A stretch of DNA of 64,000 nucleotides from Sabellastarte sp. h YS-2021 (lineage: Eukaryota; Annelida; Polychaeta; Sabellida; Sabellidae), in the NCBI GenBank assembly GCA_964017235.1, contig OZ024929.1, positions 59,925,603 through 59,989,602 on the forward strand. The letters are read 5' to 3'. Below are positions 1 to 10,710 of this stretch, piece by piece (the stretch's first letter is position 1; each line of letters opens with the position of its first letter). The notes beneath the pieces are model-generated. The model saw only the letters and a list, made by a program, of their open reading frames with translations, was not told the DNA's origin and did not search any database. A program made the position numbers and the translations under genes.

Positions 1-806
1 GATGCACTAGAAACAGGGGAATCCCTTCTAGACGTGTCAAAGGCACTGGAAAGTTGTCTCTGAACAGTTTCTCTGGAAGCCGGTGCCGGCTGAGCAGAAG
101 TTGAAGCTCTTGCAGTAGGTCGGGACTGAGAAGAGTCGGTGGCCGGTGAGTCAACAGCAGGGTCGGTGACTTGAAGAGGCTGAGAGGCTGGCTTTAAAAA
201 CGGGTCTGGCCGGACCACGTTAGCTGGTGGAGCATGAGCCGGAGTGACCTTCACCGTGCTGAACACGGGGTCTTGAGGTTTTTCTAGGGTCTTGGCCATC
301 AACAGGGCTTCCAGCCTGTTAAACCTGTCCGACCACTTCCTATCTAGATCTGAGATCTTAGCATCTGCAGAAGAGGTAGTAGACATGCTCTGGTCGGTGG
401 TTGAGGAAGATGGTCGGTGGGATGATGACTTCACCGACTTCTCCGGCTTAGTTGACTTCGAAGTTGAAGATGATGATTTCTTGCTCTCAGTCTTCTTTTT
501 CTTCTCAGCCGGCCCACTCAAACCAGAGGTTGTCTGGCCATCCACGACCCCCACTACCGACACAAGTGCTGGGTCCAGAAGGGTGGGACTGAGAGAGTCT
601 GATGCCTTGGCTGGTGTAGACGACTTTGCTTCCTTTTTCTCCTTTTTTAGTTTATAAGAAGGGGTTGAAAGTTGTGCCTTTTGCTCTGTAGTTAGGGCGT
701 CACAATGGGAGCAAGTGGCAGGCGGAGTTCCAATACAAGAGTCAGAGCCCTTTTTCTTGTCGCGGCACCGCGCGCAAACTGAGTGAAGATCAAACCCTGC
801 CATCAT
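1..806 (-). CDS. DIRS-type Gag, N-terminal part (runs off left edge)
   Basis: The minus strand is open without a stop from an ATG-ATG pair at 806 to the window edge, 268 codons. The N-terminus has a Cys/His-rich start (HSVCARCRDKKKG, then CxxC at SHCD, then a QLSTPSYKLKKEKK stretch), the pattern I associate with ORF1/Gag of DIRS-like elements. A Lys/Ser-rich linker and a Pro/Ala/Ser-rich tail follow. The role in the family is structural, packaging element RNA into particles. The reading frame continues upstream of the ATG through CxxxC residues to a stop just right of 831. A pyrimidine-rich tract ending in AG sits there, so the true N-terminus may be longer or spliced. RT and recombinase would lie left of the window. 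The frame read on the opposite strand at 292-657 is its shadow. Family assignment is from memory of motifs. Confidence 0.72.
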   Translation of the reverse strand, partial: MMAGFDLHSVCARCRDKKKGSDSCIGTPPATCSHCDALTTEQKAQLSTPSYKLKKEKKEAKSSTPAKASDSLSPTLLDPALVSVVGVVDGQTTSGLSGPAEKKKKTESKKSSSSTSKSTKPEKSVKSSSHRPSSSTTDQSMSTTSSADAKISDLDRKWSDRFNRLEALLMAKTLEKPQDPVFSTVKVTPAHAPPANVVRPDPFLKPASQPLQVTDPAVDSPATDSSQSRPTARASTSAQPAPASRETVQRQLSSAFDTSRRDSPVSSA

Positions 807-953
807 ATGGCCACAACCCCCTCTACACTGGCTAGGAGAAGACAAAATGGTCTATAGTACTTGTAGAATAAAATATAAAAGTTCCGAAGCAAAGTACACT
901 CACAAACTCATAAAATATAAAAAAGTATTTCCAACTCTGTGAAGGCAGTGCAT

Positions 954-1368
954 GCGCCAAACGAAAAAGATGCTATGACGTCAGCTTGTCTAGACAGGAA
1001 GGAAGTACGACACGCCACCTGGCGAGTGCAGTGTGAGGACCGGTTTAGCATATTGTCCATTGGATAGGATGTATTAATGCAATAAAAATAAGCTTTAAAT
1101 TCGTAGAATAAACCGCGTTTTCTTCAAACTTGGAGATAACTTCAAAACGCGTCTGCACACTACACGCGCCAAACAAAAAAGATGAACTGACGTCACTCTG
1201 TCTGGACAGGAAGCAAGTATGATGCGCCACCTAGCGAATGCACACTACTGACCGGTCCTGCCGGTATTATATACAGGACGTCTTTTTCTGGCGTTTGGCG
1301 GGACCGGTCGCGCCGACCGGTAAAGCAATTGTCCATTGGATAGGATGTATTAACGCAATAAAAATTCA
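954..1368. repeat. Direct repeat pair upstream of the DIRS gag
   Basis: Two related blocks (954-1090 and 1166-1368) share GCGCCAAAC, TGACGTCA-like, GACAGGAAG, CGCCACCT and a conserved stretch at TGTCCATTGGATAGGATG. The second copy holds an extra ~65 bp with a TATTATATA box and GACCGGT repeats. The position, just upstream of the minus-strand Gag, fits a terminal repeat or promoter of that element; this is inference. Confidence 0.55.
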
Positions 1369-1479
1369 TTTTCAGAAATGTTTGCATATCAAACTGATAA
1401 ACTTTCTGATGGACCAGTAACTTCAGCAAGTTGTCAATCCTGTGGTCCCAAAACTATTTTGGCTTAATTTCGTACCCTG

Positions 1480-1890
1480 AATCAAAGTCACTCCATGACG
1501 CAGCACTGCTACATCCCCCAACCAATGTCCCTACCCACGTAACAACTTCCTACAGCTTACGGTTTCGGAGATATAACCCAGATAAGATTTTATAGGTCAA
1601 GGTCACTACAGCAAGGTCAAATCAAGGTCACACCATGACTTTGCACACCTACAAGCCCAAACCAATATCCCTATCAAGTATCAACATCCTACACATTACA
1701 GGTTCCGAGATATAGCCTGGACAAGATTTTATAGGTTAATTTCACTATGGCAAGGTGAAAGGTCAAATCAAGGTCACACCATGATGTTGCACACCGGCCA
1801 CCCCCAACCAATGTCCCTACCAAGTATCAACTTCCTACACCTTATGTTTCTGAGAGACAGCCCGGACAAACTTTGTCCCACTGCCCGAAC
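1480..1890. repeat. Tandem repeat, ~143-bp period, about 2.7 copies
   Basis: The anchor ACCAATGTCCCTAC recurs at about 1521, 1661 (variant) and 1807. Each copy also carries a CGAGATATA..GACAAGATTTTATAGG segment and GGTCAAGGTCAC-type words. Copies are diverged. No coding content. Confidence 0.75.
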
Positions 1891-1964
1891 ACCAGCCCAT
1901 CCTGACACCATGGGTGGAAACAATACCCTGACAGCCCTTTACAGCTGTGGGGTAAAAAAATTGT

Positions 1965-2600
1965 AAATTCAATAGTATTGAAGTTATAAATGATTTACTC
2001 ATTAGCAAAATGTGAAAGTACTTATTACTCTGTTAACTATCTGCCACTGTGGCCTAGCGGGTAACACACTTGTCTAGGAACTCAGAGGACGTGGGTTCAA
2101 TCCCAGGTACAGACAGATACATAGTGGCTCGGATGACCACTTAAAATGGCGGTCCTCTGTCATTGGGTCCTATCCCCAGTGGCAGGTTAAAGAACCTCAA
2201 GGACGTTGATAAATGGTCATCCTTGAGCCTCTATCTTCTATTTAGGGGAATGTCAGTTACTTGTGAGTTGGGGCTGTACCTGTACAGTCGGATTGGTAAA
2301 TAGCGCTTTGAGTCCTGTAGTATATGGAGATATTACGCTGAGTATAAATACATAATAATAATAATAATAAACTATGGAGTTACAGCTCGGAAACTTTGAT
2401 ATGGCACAGATCATCAAAAAGTAGCTGAACATCATATTTCACTAAAAACCTCTTAATAGTATTGAAGTTACAAGTGATTTATCCATTGGCAAAATATCAA
2501 AGCAGTTGTGGAGCTGCAGCTCTGAAACTTGGCGATGAAATAGAACATCAAAAAGTAGCTGAACAATATATACATATTTAACCAAAACAAGTATTCTGAC
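1965..2600. repeat. Diverged ~140-bp repeat split by a SINE
   Basis: TAGTATTGAAGTTA..GATTTA is seen at 1971 and again at 2455. ATCAAAAAGTAGCTGAAC is seen at about 2412 and 2548. The SINE at 2041-2369 sits inside the first copy. Nothing coding. Confidence 0.55.
2041..2369 (+). mobile_element. tRNA-derived SINE
   Basis: The head contains an A box (TGGCCTAGCGG) and a B box (GGTTCAATCC) with tRNA-like spacing. It is followed by a ~230-bp body and a 3' tail of (AAT)n. A short repeat (AACTAT, 2035-2040 and 2370-2375) flanks it and may be the target duplication. The body continues far past tRNA length, so this is not a tRNA gene. RNA polymerase III transcription is expected from the boxes. Confidence 0.8.
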
Positions 2601-3685
2601 GCATGCACTATCTCCCGCCATATAAACTAGAAAAAGGTTTCTGCTAACAAAAACGAGCGGCCCGGAGTCAATAAAGCTGTAGTAGTTGTGGTATGAGACT
2701 GTAAGGATAAGGTAAGCTTTACTGTGTTTTGTATCTAATGGGAAAGTAAATTATCTAAAAACTGTATCAGTTGCACTATTAGATTCTAAGCAGAATAACA
2801 GCATGCACAGCTAGGCTTGATAAAGCTCAGTGAGAGTGTACCTTTCCATTTTCTTTCAGTTTATTTATTTTTTTTTTTTTGCAAGACAGAAAAGATACAC
2901 ACATTGCATACTTCTCCTCTTTATTTGAATGGAGGGAAGTGAGACTTACACACGATCTCACTTCCCCATCTCACTTCCCCCCATCCCCCATACACTGAGG
3001 CAATTCTTTTCTCACATGCATTTTTATTTGAGTGGGGGGGTGGGGAGGGGGCAGATCTGTGCAGAAAAAGACTGCCTTTTCCTCACTCCCCTCAATGAAA
3101 TAAAATGCCGGTGAGAAAAAGATTATTTATTGCATTCTAGTTTAGGTTTTACAGCAAGTACTTAATTATGTAAGGGGCTACAGTTCTGAAAGTTTACTAT
3201 GTTATAACTGACACAAAACTACATCAAAAACACTTAAACAAAATGCTCTAAATGTAATACTTTTCAAGTTCTAAGTGATTTAGTGCATGAACACATGAAT
3301 TTTAAATTTTTAATGCATCAAAAATTCATAAAAAAACTAATTAAGCAAGATCCAGGCCTAATACTCCTACAGGGGAATCTACTGGTGCCCTAGTACATAT
3401 ATGCAAGATATGAGAGAAATCCCTGTAATAGTCAATGAGAAAATTGTGATAAAGTGTTGAAATTTTTTTCAGACAGATCTGCATGGTTTTTACAATTTAT
3501 CATCCTCAATAGATAAGCTATCTTTAAAAGAAACGGCATGTCTCTGGGTCTTGTAGTTTTGGAGAAGAAACTGTTCATGCGGACGCGGACGCCGCAGAGT
3601 GATGCCATAATGTCAGCTGACATAAAAACAGGAATTTTAAGGAAAAAGGTCATTGAAAGTCTTTCTTAAACTTAATCAATGTGGC
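2601..3685. other. Unassigned AT-rich stretch
   Basis: I see no gene. There is a T homopolymer near 2868-2880 and a G-rich patch near 3033-3050 (GGGGGGGTGGGGAGGGG). Short open frames here have no recognisable domain. Confidence 0.5.
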
Positions 3686-3689
3686 ACAT

Positions 3690-4030
3690 TGAACTGATGT
3701 CATTGAACAGTAAGTCAGTTGGGAGGTGAAAACCCTCATTTTCACTTCAAGGTGGCCATGACTGTACTTGCAAGGTGGCCATAACTTCATTCGTATTGGG
3801 ACTTTAAGGTGAGCATAAAATAAGAATGTCCCTTCTGTTACCATTTATAAGTGTATAAAGTGTAGCTGAGGTCAGTTGAACAATAAGATAGCTGGAGGCT
3901 GAAAACTTCCTTTTTTTCACTGTAAGGTGACCATAACTTCATTCATACTGTGACTTGAAGGTGACCATAAAATGAGAATGTCCCTTTCTGCCAACCTTTA
4001 TAAATGTGCCAAGTTTTATTTTAAAAATTT
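3690..4030. repeat. Two-copy tandem repeat, ~151-bp spacing
   Basis: AAGGTGGCCATAACTTCATT at about 3773 returns as AAGGTGACCATAACTTCATT at 3924. Both are followed by a GAATGTCCCTT segment and TTTATAA. A related segment recurs near 9870-9960, so this is a dispersed family. Confidence 0.7.
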
Positions 4031-4129
4031 AAACATTAACTGAGCTTAGGGCTGCAGAGTGATGTCATAATAAACCAAAATCCATTTGAAACAAGACCAC
4101 TGTGTATCTCCCGCCGAGCATTAAAGGGG

Positions 4130-5070
4130 AAGAAATACCTTTTCCGAGATATTCACACTTTTTCATTTTCCGCTAAAATCCAAGATGGCCGCCAAAAGTG
4201 GCAAAAACTGAAATTTTTCCCCTTTGCATAGGACACTCTTGCACTACCCTGCGGGTCAAAAAGTTTGCTCAAAATCGCTTTATCTTGTACGGTTTTTGAG
4301 ATATTCACACTTTTTCATTTTCAGCAAAAATCCAAGATGGCCGCCAAAAGTGGCGAAAATTGAAATTTTTTCCCTTTACATAGGATACTCTTGTACTACC
4401 CTGCGGGTCAAAAATTCACTCGAAATCGTTCTATCTCGTACAGTTTTCGAGATATTCACACTTTTTCACTTTCCGCAAAAATCAAAAAAGGCCGCCAAAA
4501 GTGGCGAAAATTTAAATTTTTCCCCTTGGCATACGATACTCTTGTGCCACCCTGTGGGTCAAAAATTCGCTCAAAATCTCTATCTCGTACGGTTTTCGAA
4601 ATATTCACTCTTTCTCATTTTCCACAAAAATCCAAGATGGCCGGCAAAAGTGACGAAAATTGAAATTTTTCTCCTTTACATATGATACTCTTGTACCACC
4701 CTGAGGGTCAAAAATTCGCTTGAAATCGCTCTATCTCGTACGGTTTTCGAGATATTCACACTTTTTCATTTTCCGTAAAAATCCAAGATGGCCGCCAAAA
4801 GTGGCGAAAATTGAAATTTTTCCCCTTAGAATAGGATACTCTTGTACTACCCTGCGGGTCAAAAATTCACTCGAAATGGCTCTATCTCGTACGGTTTTCA
4901 AGATATTCACACTTTTTCATTTTCCGTTAAAATCCAAGATGGCCGCCAATAGTGGCGAAAATTGAAATTTTTCCCCTTAGTAACCTTAGTAACTCTTGTA
5001 CTACCCTGTGAATAAAAAATTTGCTCGAAATTGCTCTATCTCTTACGGTTTGCGAGATATTTGTGATTTT
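4130..5070. repeat. 151-bp minisatellite/satellite array, about six copies
   Basis: The motif GATATTCACACTTTTTCA (with variants) recurs at 4148, 4300, 4451, 4600, 4751, 4902 and, degraded, 5056, a spacing of 149-154 bp. Each unit carries AAGATGGCCGCCAAAAGTGG, an A/T-rich block, CTCTTGTACTACCCTGCGGG and CTCTATCTCGTACGGTTTT. Because the period is close to a multiple of three, long open frames with repeating peptides appear; I regard them as by-products. The array abuts the 3690-4030 pair, which has the same spacing but a different sequence. Confidence 0.9.
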
Positions 5071-5603
5071 TCAAATACCTGTGCAAGTGTCTTCCACCAT
5101 TATATGCAAGGTCAGAGCAAAGAGATGCAAAATTACAGTAAATCTTGTACATTTCTGATCACATGTCCAACAGCCATGTTGTAAACAGGAACTTTATAAC
5201 GTCGACGTATCAGATGCCTTGTTTCAAAAATTTAGTACTGGGTGCAAAATCTGACTCCAGGTAGTTCTAACATTTAAAAATAATTTCCTGGGTGGTTGCA
5301 AATTTTAATTAAGCCATATTTATGTACAAAATAGTAAACAAATTACAATATATTACACACATATGTACTGAATATATAGAAATTACTCAATTATTATCAC
5401 TTAACTAGATTGGGCCAACTCGGCGCCAACATATCCCCAGACAGGTCATCACTCACGCCACAGGTTTTGATCGGGAATTTTTTATTTAATCCATTTGTTG
5501 TATGCCATAAATATTGGGAAAAGTTATATGAACTTCAGCACATCAATCTACTAAGTTTATATATTCCCAAGGAAGATGGTGTATCCCCAGACGTCGAATA
5601 CAT
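5071..5603. other. Unassigned stretch
   Basis: Nothing recognisable as a gene. It contains two short TATCCCCAGAC words (near 5431 and 5582) resembling the TATCCCCGAC hairpins at 9.6 and 10.05 kb, so it may belong to the same dispersed family. Confidence 0.4.
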
Positions 5604-5925
5604 AACTCAACAGATCATATTTTCAATCTTCCTGCAATGATAACTCTGAACCTATTTTCAAAGTATTTAAATGATTGATGATTGAATGTCCATTCTAAAT
5701 TAATAATCTCAAAAGAGCATATCTGTTTCTATATTTGTTGACAAATAAAATATTATTTTTAACTCAACTCATCATACTTTTTAATCTTCCTGCAAAGGGT
5801 AACTCTGAACCTATTTTCAAAGTATTTAAATGATTGATGATTGAATGTCCATTCTAAATTCATAATTCCAAAAGCGTATCTCTGTTTCTATATTTGTTCA
5901 CAAATAAAATATTATTTAAAAATCA
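5604..5925. repeat. Tandem duplication, ~157 bp
   Basis: 5604-5760 and 5761-5920 are near-identical over most of their length: AACTCAAC..ATCAT, TCTTCCTGCAA, AACTCTGAACCTATTTTCAA, a shared TGATTGATGATTGAATG block and ATAAAATATTATTT. High identity suggests a recent duplication. Confidence 0.88.
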
Positions 5926-6780
5926 TATATTATTTCTATTATTATTTTATTATATTATTTTTAGAATTTGCATTGTTTTTCAGTTATTCATTTCCTCAAT
6001 TCCTATATATGTGGTCCATATATATGCAACCTAAATATGTGACACAATCTCAGTTCTGACTCCCTTTGTCTTAGATAATTAGATAATGAAGCAAACACCA
6101 CCTCCCACCCCCACCTCTCTCCCCTTCTCCACACCTCTCTCACTATTACAGAAGATCTGTATACCTTTGTTTATTTAGTGTCACTCAATAGCTGGAGGTC
6201 CCAGAGGTGGGTGGGGGATGGGGGGTGGGACTACAAAGAGATGGAGTGCTGCAGCAAAAATGGTAAACAAACACTTATAATATAAAAGGGGTAATCAAAT
6301 ACAAAAAGCTCAGTTAATCTTATCACTAAAATAAAATCAAATATATAAACAAGGAATGTCTATTAAAGGCCTAAATTTTGGAGTACATACAAGAAAAACA
6401 TATTGATATATTCTCAGAAGATATTTCACTTAGATGAGAGACATAGTTTGAAAGCTACAGTGCTTGAAGATGGCAAAAAGTCCATAAATTGGGTCTCTGT
6501 GGGCAATTTTGAGATCTTAAGTCGGCCTAACAGGTAAACCTACAGCCTTTAAATTTTTCACAGACAAGGATTATATATAAGAGTTACATCTAGTGCAGTT
6601 TGAGACTCATCAGAATTACCACTTCCAAACTAGAGATTGCGTCTCGACGCAGTGTATCCCCGGACGGGACATAGTTAAGGCGTGAATGTGTCGGGCTTGA
6701 GCCTGTTTCCTGGAGCACCAGGTCAGGATTCTCCATAGTACCAGATTACTTCCAAAAGCTAATCACTAGTTGTTTCACTT
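5926..6780. other. Unassigned stretch
   Basis: No gene is seen. A C/T-rich run lies at 6101-6140 and a G-rich run near 6206-6228. GTATCCCCGGACGGGAC at about 6654 again resembles the TATCCCC hairpin family that closes the repeat field at 9.6-10.1 kb. Confidence 0.4.
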
Positions 6781-8895
6781 ATATCTGTCTTTAAAAATTA
6801 CATTTCATGGATCCAGAAGATCCATATAGTGATCCGGATCGCTTCCAAAACTCAATCATTTCATCCTTTTACCTTTTCAGACATATTCTAAAAATTTCAT
6901 CGAAATCCATCCATAAGTTTTTGAGTTATCTTGTACACAGACACATCTGGCAGCCTGGATCCACATGATCCAGACAGTGATCCAGATTACTCCCAAAATC
7001 TAATCACTTGTTCTTTGTCCCATTTAAGACATTTCCTGAAAATTTCATAAAAATCCATTCATGACTTTCTGAGCTATTTGTCTTTAAAAATTACATTCAC
7101 CGATGCAGAAGATCCAGATAGTGGTCCAGATCACTCGCAAAAGTGAACCATTTCTTCCTTTTACCACTTCTTCCTTTTACCATTTGTAACATTAGTGCTG
7201 GGAGATCGCTTGGATTTTCCGTGTCGATGTTCGTATCGGACATTTGTAACCAAACTTCGAACATTTCCGATTATGGAGTCGAAGTGTTAAAAAGACAGAT
7301 AAAATATTAATATTAAATTATATGAAGTAAAATACACACAAATTACCACAAATATGACCAAAATATAATCTAAAAGCCATTCACAGACGTCTCCCTCACT
7401 AACAGACTATGCTTGATGTATCCTCACTTGTGATTGGCTGATTTTATGATTACCTTGACAACGGTTGGAAAACCCCAAGGTGTTTCTATTTACATTATTT
7501 TTATTGCATTCACGGCTAGTTTTGTGATTTTAACTGATGGATATTTCAGACTTTTACAAAATATTATTAAGGTTAGCATTTTATTGTGACCAAAAGGCTG
7601 CAAAGAAATGGATTTAGCAAATATCGGTTTTACTTAAATTTTACCGATCATTGATTGGCAATGAGCCAGCGAGCGATAATACCGAAGTTTGCGAACATCG
7701 TCCCAGCACTATGTAACATATCCTGAAAATAGTAAAATCCATTCCAAGATTATGTGCAAGCCTGGATCCAGATGATCCAGATCACTCCAAAAATGTAATC
7801 AATTGTTCCTTGTACCATTTAGGCCATTTGCTGAAACAATCTTCCATAACTTTTTGAGGTATCTGTCTTAAAAAATTACATTTCATGGATCCAGAAGATC
7901 CATATAGTGATCCGGATCACTTTCAAAATTCAGCCATTTCATCCTTTTACCTTTTCAGACATATCCTGAAAATTTCATCAAAATCCGTCCATAAGTTTTT
8001 TTGCTACAATGTACACAAACACATCTGGCAACCTGGATCCAAATGATCCAGACAGTGATCCAGATCACTCCCCAAATCTAATCACTTGTTCCTCGCACCA
8101 TTTAGGTCATTTGCTGAAAATGTCATCACAATCCAGCCATAACTTTTTGAGGTATCTGTCTTATTACATTTCATGGATCCAGAAGATCCATATAGTGATC
8201 CGGATCACTTCCAAAATTCAGCCATTTCATCCTTTTACCTTTTCAGACATATCCTGAAAATTTCATCAAAATCCGTCCATAAGTTTTTTAGCTACAATGT
8301 ACACAAACACATCTGCAACCTGGATCCAGATGATCCAGACAGTGATCCAGATCACTCCCCAAATCTAATCACTTGTTCCTCGCACCATTTAGGCCATTTG
8401 CTGAAAATGTCATCACAATCCATCCATAACTTTTTGAGGTATCCGTCTTTAAAAATTACATTTCATGGATCCAGAAGATCCATATAGTGATCCGGATCAC
8501 TTCTAAAATTCAACCATTTCATCTTTTTACCTTTTCAGACATATCCTGAAAATTTCATCAAAATCCGTTCATAAGTTTTTGAGCTATATTGTACACAAAC
8601 ACATCTGGCAGTCTGGATCCAGATGATCCAGACAGTGATCCGGATCACTCCCAAAATCTAATCACTTGTTCCTCGTCCCAATAAGGACATCTCCTGAAAA
8701 TTTCATCAAAATGCACCAATAACTTTTTGAGCTATCTGTGTTTAAAAATTAAATTTCATGGATCCAGAAGATCCAGACAGTGATCCGGATCACTCCCAAA
8801 ATTTAATCACATCTTCCTTTTACCAATTTGGACATATCCTGAAAATTTTATCAAAATCCGTCTGTCAGTTTTTGAGTTATCTTGTTTACAAACAA
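6781..8895. repeat. Composite ~290-bp tandem array built of two related half-units
   Basis: The A half-unit carries CATGGATCCAGAAGATCCAT and GTGATCCGGATCACTTCC and appears near 6807, 7885, 8172, 8464 and 8757. The B half-unit carries CTGGATCCAGATGATCCAGA and CAGTGATCCAGATCACTCCC and alternates with it. Both halves share ATTTCATCAAAATCC and a GAG(C/T)TAT end, so the unit is a diverged dimer. Spacing of A units is about 285-295 bp. One copy is interrupted by the hAT-type MITE at 7193-7711. Confidence 0.85.
7193..7711. mobile_element. hAT-type MITE with 8-bp target duplication
   Basis: The ends are TAGTGCTGGGA and TCCCAGCACTA, inverted repeats of 11 bp, with further imperfect inverted similarity inward. 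The 8-bp direct repeat TGTAACAT lies at 7185-7192 and 7712-7719. An 8-bp duplication with a TAGTG-type end is the hallmark of hAT elements. At 519 bp it encodes nothing and must be non-autonomous. Removing it restores a normal unit of the surrounding array. Confidence 0.88.
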
Positions 8896-8904
8896 ACAAA
8901 CAAA

Positions 8905-9320
8905 TAGAGGGCCCAAAATGACCCTCGGTCAGGTACTTTGGCAGTCAGTGGATGACCTTCAACGAAGATCTGTAACCGGTCAGCCTGGATGCTGGTACTC
9001 CGTCATGTACTCAACCTCAAAAGCCATTTTCAATAGTTTCCACGCAATGTAGTCAGCATTAAGTGTGAAAATATCTGCAAATATGCCAAAAATGACCCTT
9101 GGTCAGGTACTTTGGCGGTCAGTGGATGACTTAAATGAAGATCTGTAACCAGTAAACCTGGATGGCAGAAGTCCATCATGTACTCAACCTCCAAAGCCAT
9201 TTTCAATAGTTTCCATGAAATATAGTCAGCGTTAAGTGTGAAAATATCTCCAAAAAGGCCAAAAATGCCTCTCGGTCAAGTACTTTGGCGGTCAGTGGAT
9301 GACCTTCAATGAAGAGCTTC
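8905..9320. repeat. ~172-bp tandem repeat, about 2.4 copies
   Basis: The anchor TCGGTCAGGTACTTTGGC or a close variant recurs near 8927, 9100 and 9272. TCAACCTC..AAAGCCATTTTCAATAGTTT recurs once per unit. No coding content. Confidence 0.82.
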
Positions 9321-10157
9321 AAGGTCAAATTTCTGCATGCTTATAGAGGACATATATATGTATTATATATACCAGCCATAGGATGATCTAACTTTCTGTC
9401 TTGGAGAACTGGGCCAAAATGTGCAAAAATGGTCAAAATCTGACCTTTAAGTGGCCACCAGTGACCTTGAGATTGAAGGTCAAGGTCACAAAACAATAGC
9501 GTTCGTGGCATTGCCCATATATACCCATATACCAAATTTGAAAGTTCTAACTAAAATATTTTTTAAGTTATCGCGTCCAAAAGGAAATCTGTGCGGTGGC
9601 GGCGGCGTGACCGTACTGAATCCTAAGTATCCCCGACTTTCGTCCGGGGATACAATTATAGGGCAAAATAAGTTAAAAATATAGGAAAGAAGTCCTACGT
9701 GGGGTCTTTATGGGCCTCAAAGACAATTTTCTCCTCAACTTAAATTCTTGATTTTCGGCACATGTACTAAGAATATATTAATGTGTTCTCAGGTAAAATT
9801 TGAGGCAGATAAGCCTCATAGTTTGTGACCTAGAGGGCTCTAAGTGGCCAAAAGTGCAATTTCTGACCTTAAGGTGGCCATAAGTTCTTTATTATTGGGT
9901 GTTTAAGGTCACCTTAAAATAGGGATCTTCCTTTGGGCATTCTTAACATGTGTACCAAGTTTGAAAAAAAAATATTAATCCGTTTTTGAGTTATCGCGTA
10001 CACAAGGAAATTTCTATGGCGGCGGCGGAGCGACGGACCTGAATCCAATATATCCCCGACTTTCGTCTGGGGATATAATTATATAAATAAATTTAGTTGA
10101 ATATAACATTAAATAGTTTTAGTTTAAGAGCTGATGATGATGTGTAAAAGGGGTTGG
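9321..10157. repeat. Dispersed repeat tails ending in TATCCCC hairpins
   Basis: Two similar tails end in a hairpin: 9627-9653 (TATCCCCGAC, TTTC loop, GTCCGGGGATA) and 10051-10075 (same with GTCTGGGGATA). Each is preceded by GAGTTATCGCGT-like and GGCGGCGG words and a tract related to the 3.7-kb repeats. Such a terminal hairpin recalls non-autonomous rolling-circle or pearl-like bivalve repeats; that comparison is from memory. Confidence 0.55.
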
Positions 10158-10444
10158 CTTTCATAACTGTTTTTTTTTTTGTTTTAATAGTTTTTATTTC
10201 TGCATATTATAAATGTACATATCATTTAATACAAAGCCGCCTCGAACAGGCAATAAATGATTTGATCTAAATTACATTTATAGTATAAGTACTGGTATCT
10301 CTTTTCGCATTGTCAACAGTATAAACTGTGCATGAATTTTAACATGTTTTTACAGGGTTAACAATTTTTGTCAGACCTAGTGTAAATTACAAGGAACAAT
10401 TAGTAGTAGAAAATTATAGACAGGTCTAACCAAGTGTAAGATTC

Positions 10445-10687
10445 TCACTTTTCAAACAAAGGGTACCACTTTTCCCATATTTTAAGGAAGGCACCTTCTT
10501 TACCAGTTAGAGTTGCAAAATATTTTTCCTCCTCATAAGCTTTACTCAATCTATATTTAAGTATTAGTACATTCAGGACACCCTTGTTTTGACTTGTATC
10601 TAGTATATATTTTTTGGTTACCAACATAATTACGTTTAGTGGAGTTCTGTTGTTATCCTTATTAAAGTAGCCCAAAATAATTTCCAT
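10445..10687 (-). pseudogene. LINE ORF2 C-terminal tail, separated by a stop or frame change
   Basis: An 80-residue frame lies directly downstream of the RT frame (24-bp gap) in the same element and direction. It ends about 260 bp before the poly-A tail. Its content (hydrophobic start, then EEEKYF and KIWEKWYPLFEK) resembles the C-terminal end of L1/Tx1-like ORF2. I infer it was once continuous with the RT frame at 10711-13392. Confidence 0.7.
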
Positions 10688-10710
10688 TTTTAAAAAATGA
10701 ATGATTAATC

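Noticed and set aside
292..657. 121-codon plus-strand frame rich in Phe/Ser/Asp
   Set aside because: It is the antisense of the Lys/Ser-rich DIRS Gag, which reads openly through the whole region and has recognisable motifs.
2041..2112. Possible tRNA gene
   Set aside because: A and B boxes are present, but the sequence continues into a ~330-bp SINE with an (AAT)n tail and has no cloverleaf-consistent 3' half.
4224..4965. Overlapping plus-strand frames with repeating peptides
   Set aside because: They arise from the 151-bp repeat, shift frame between copies and have no domain.
8009..8487. Asp/Pro-rich peptides (DPDDPDSDPDHS)
   Set aside because: Encoded by GATCCAGA-type array units in whichever frame is open; periodic DNA, not a protein family.
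6781..8895. CRISPR-like regular repeats
   Set aside because: Units are ~290 bp, diverged, without short identical repeats and unique spacers, and the context is eukaryotic transposons.
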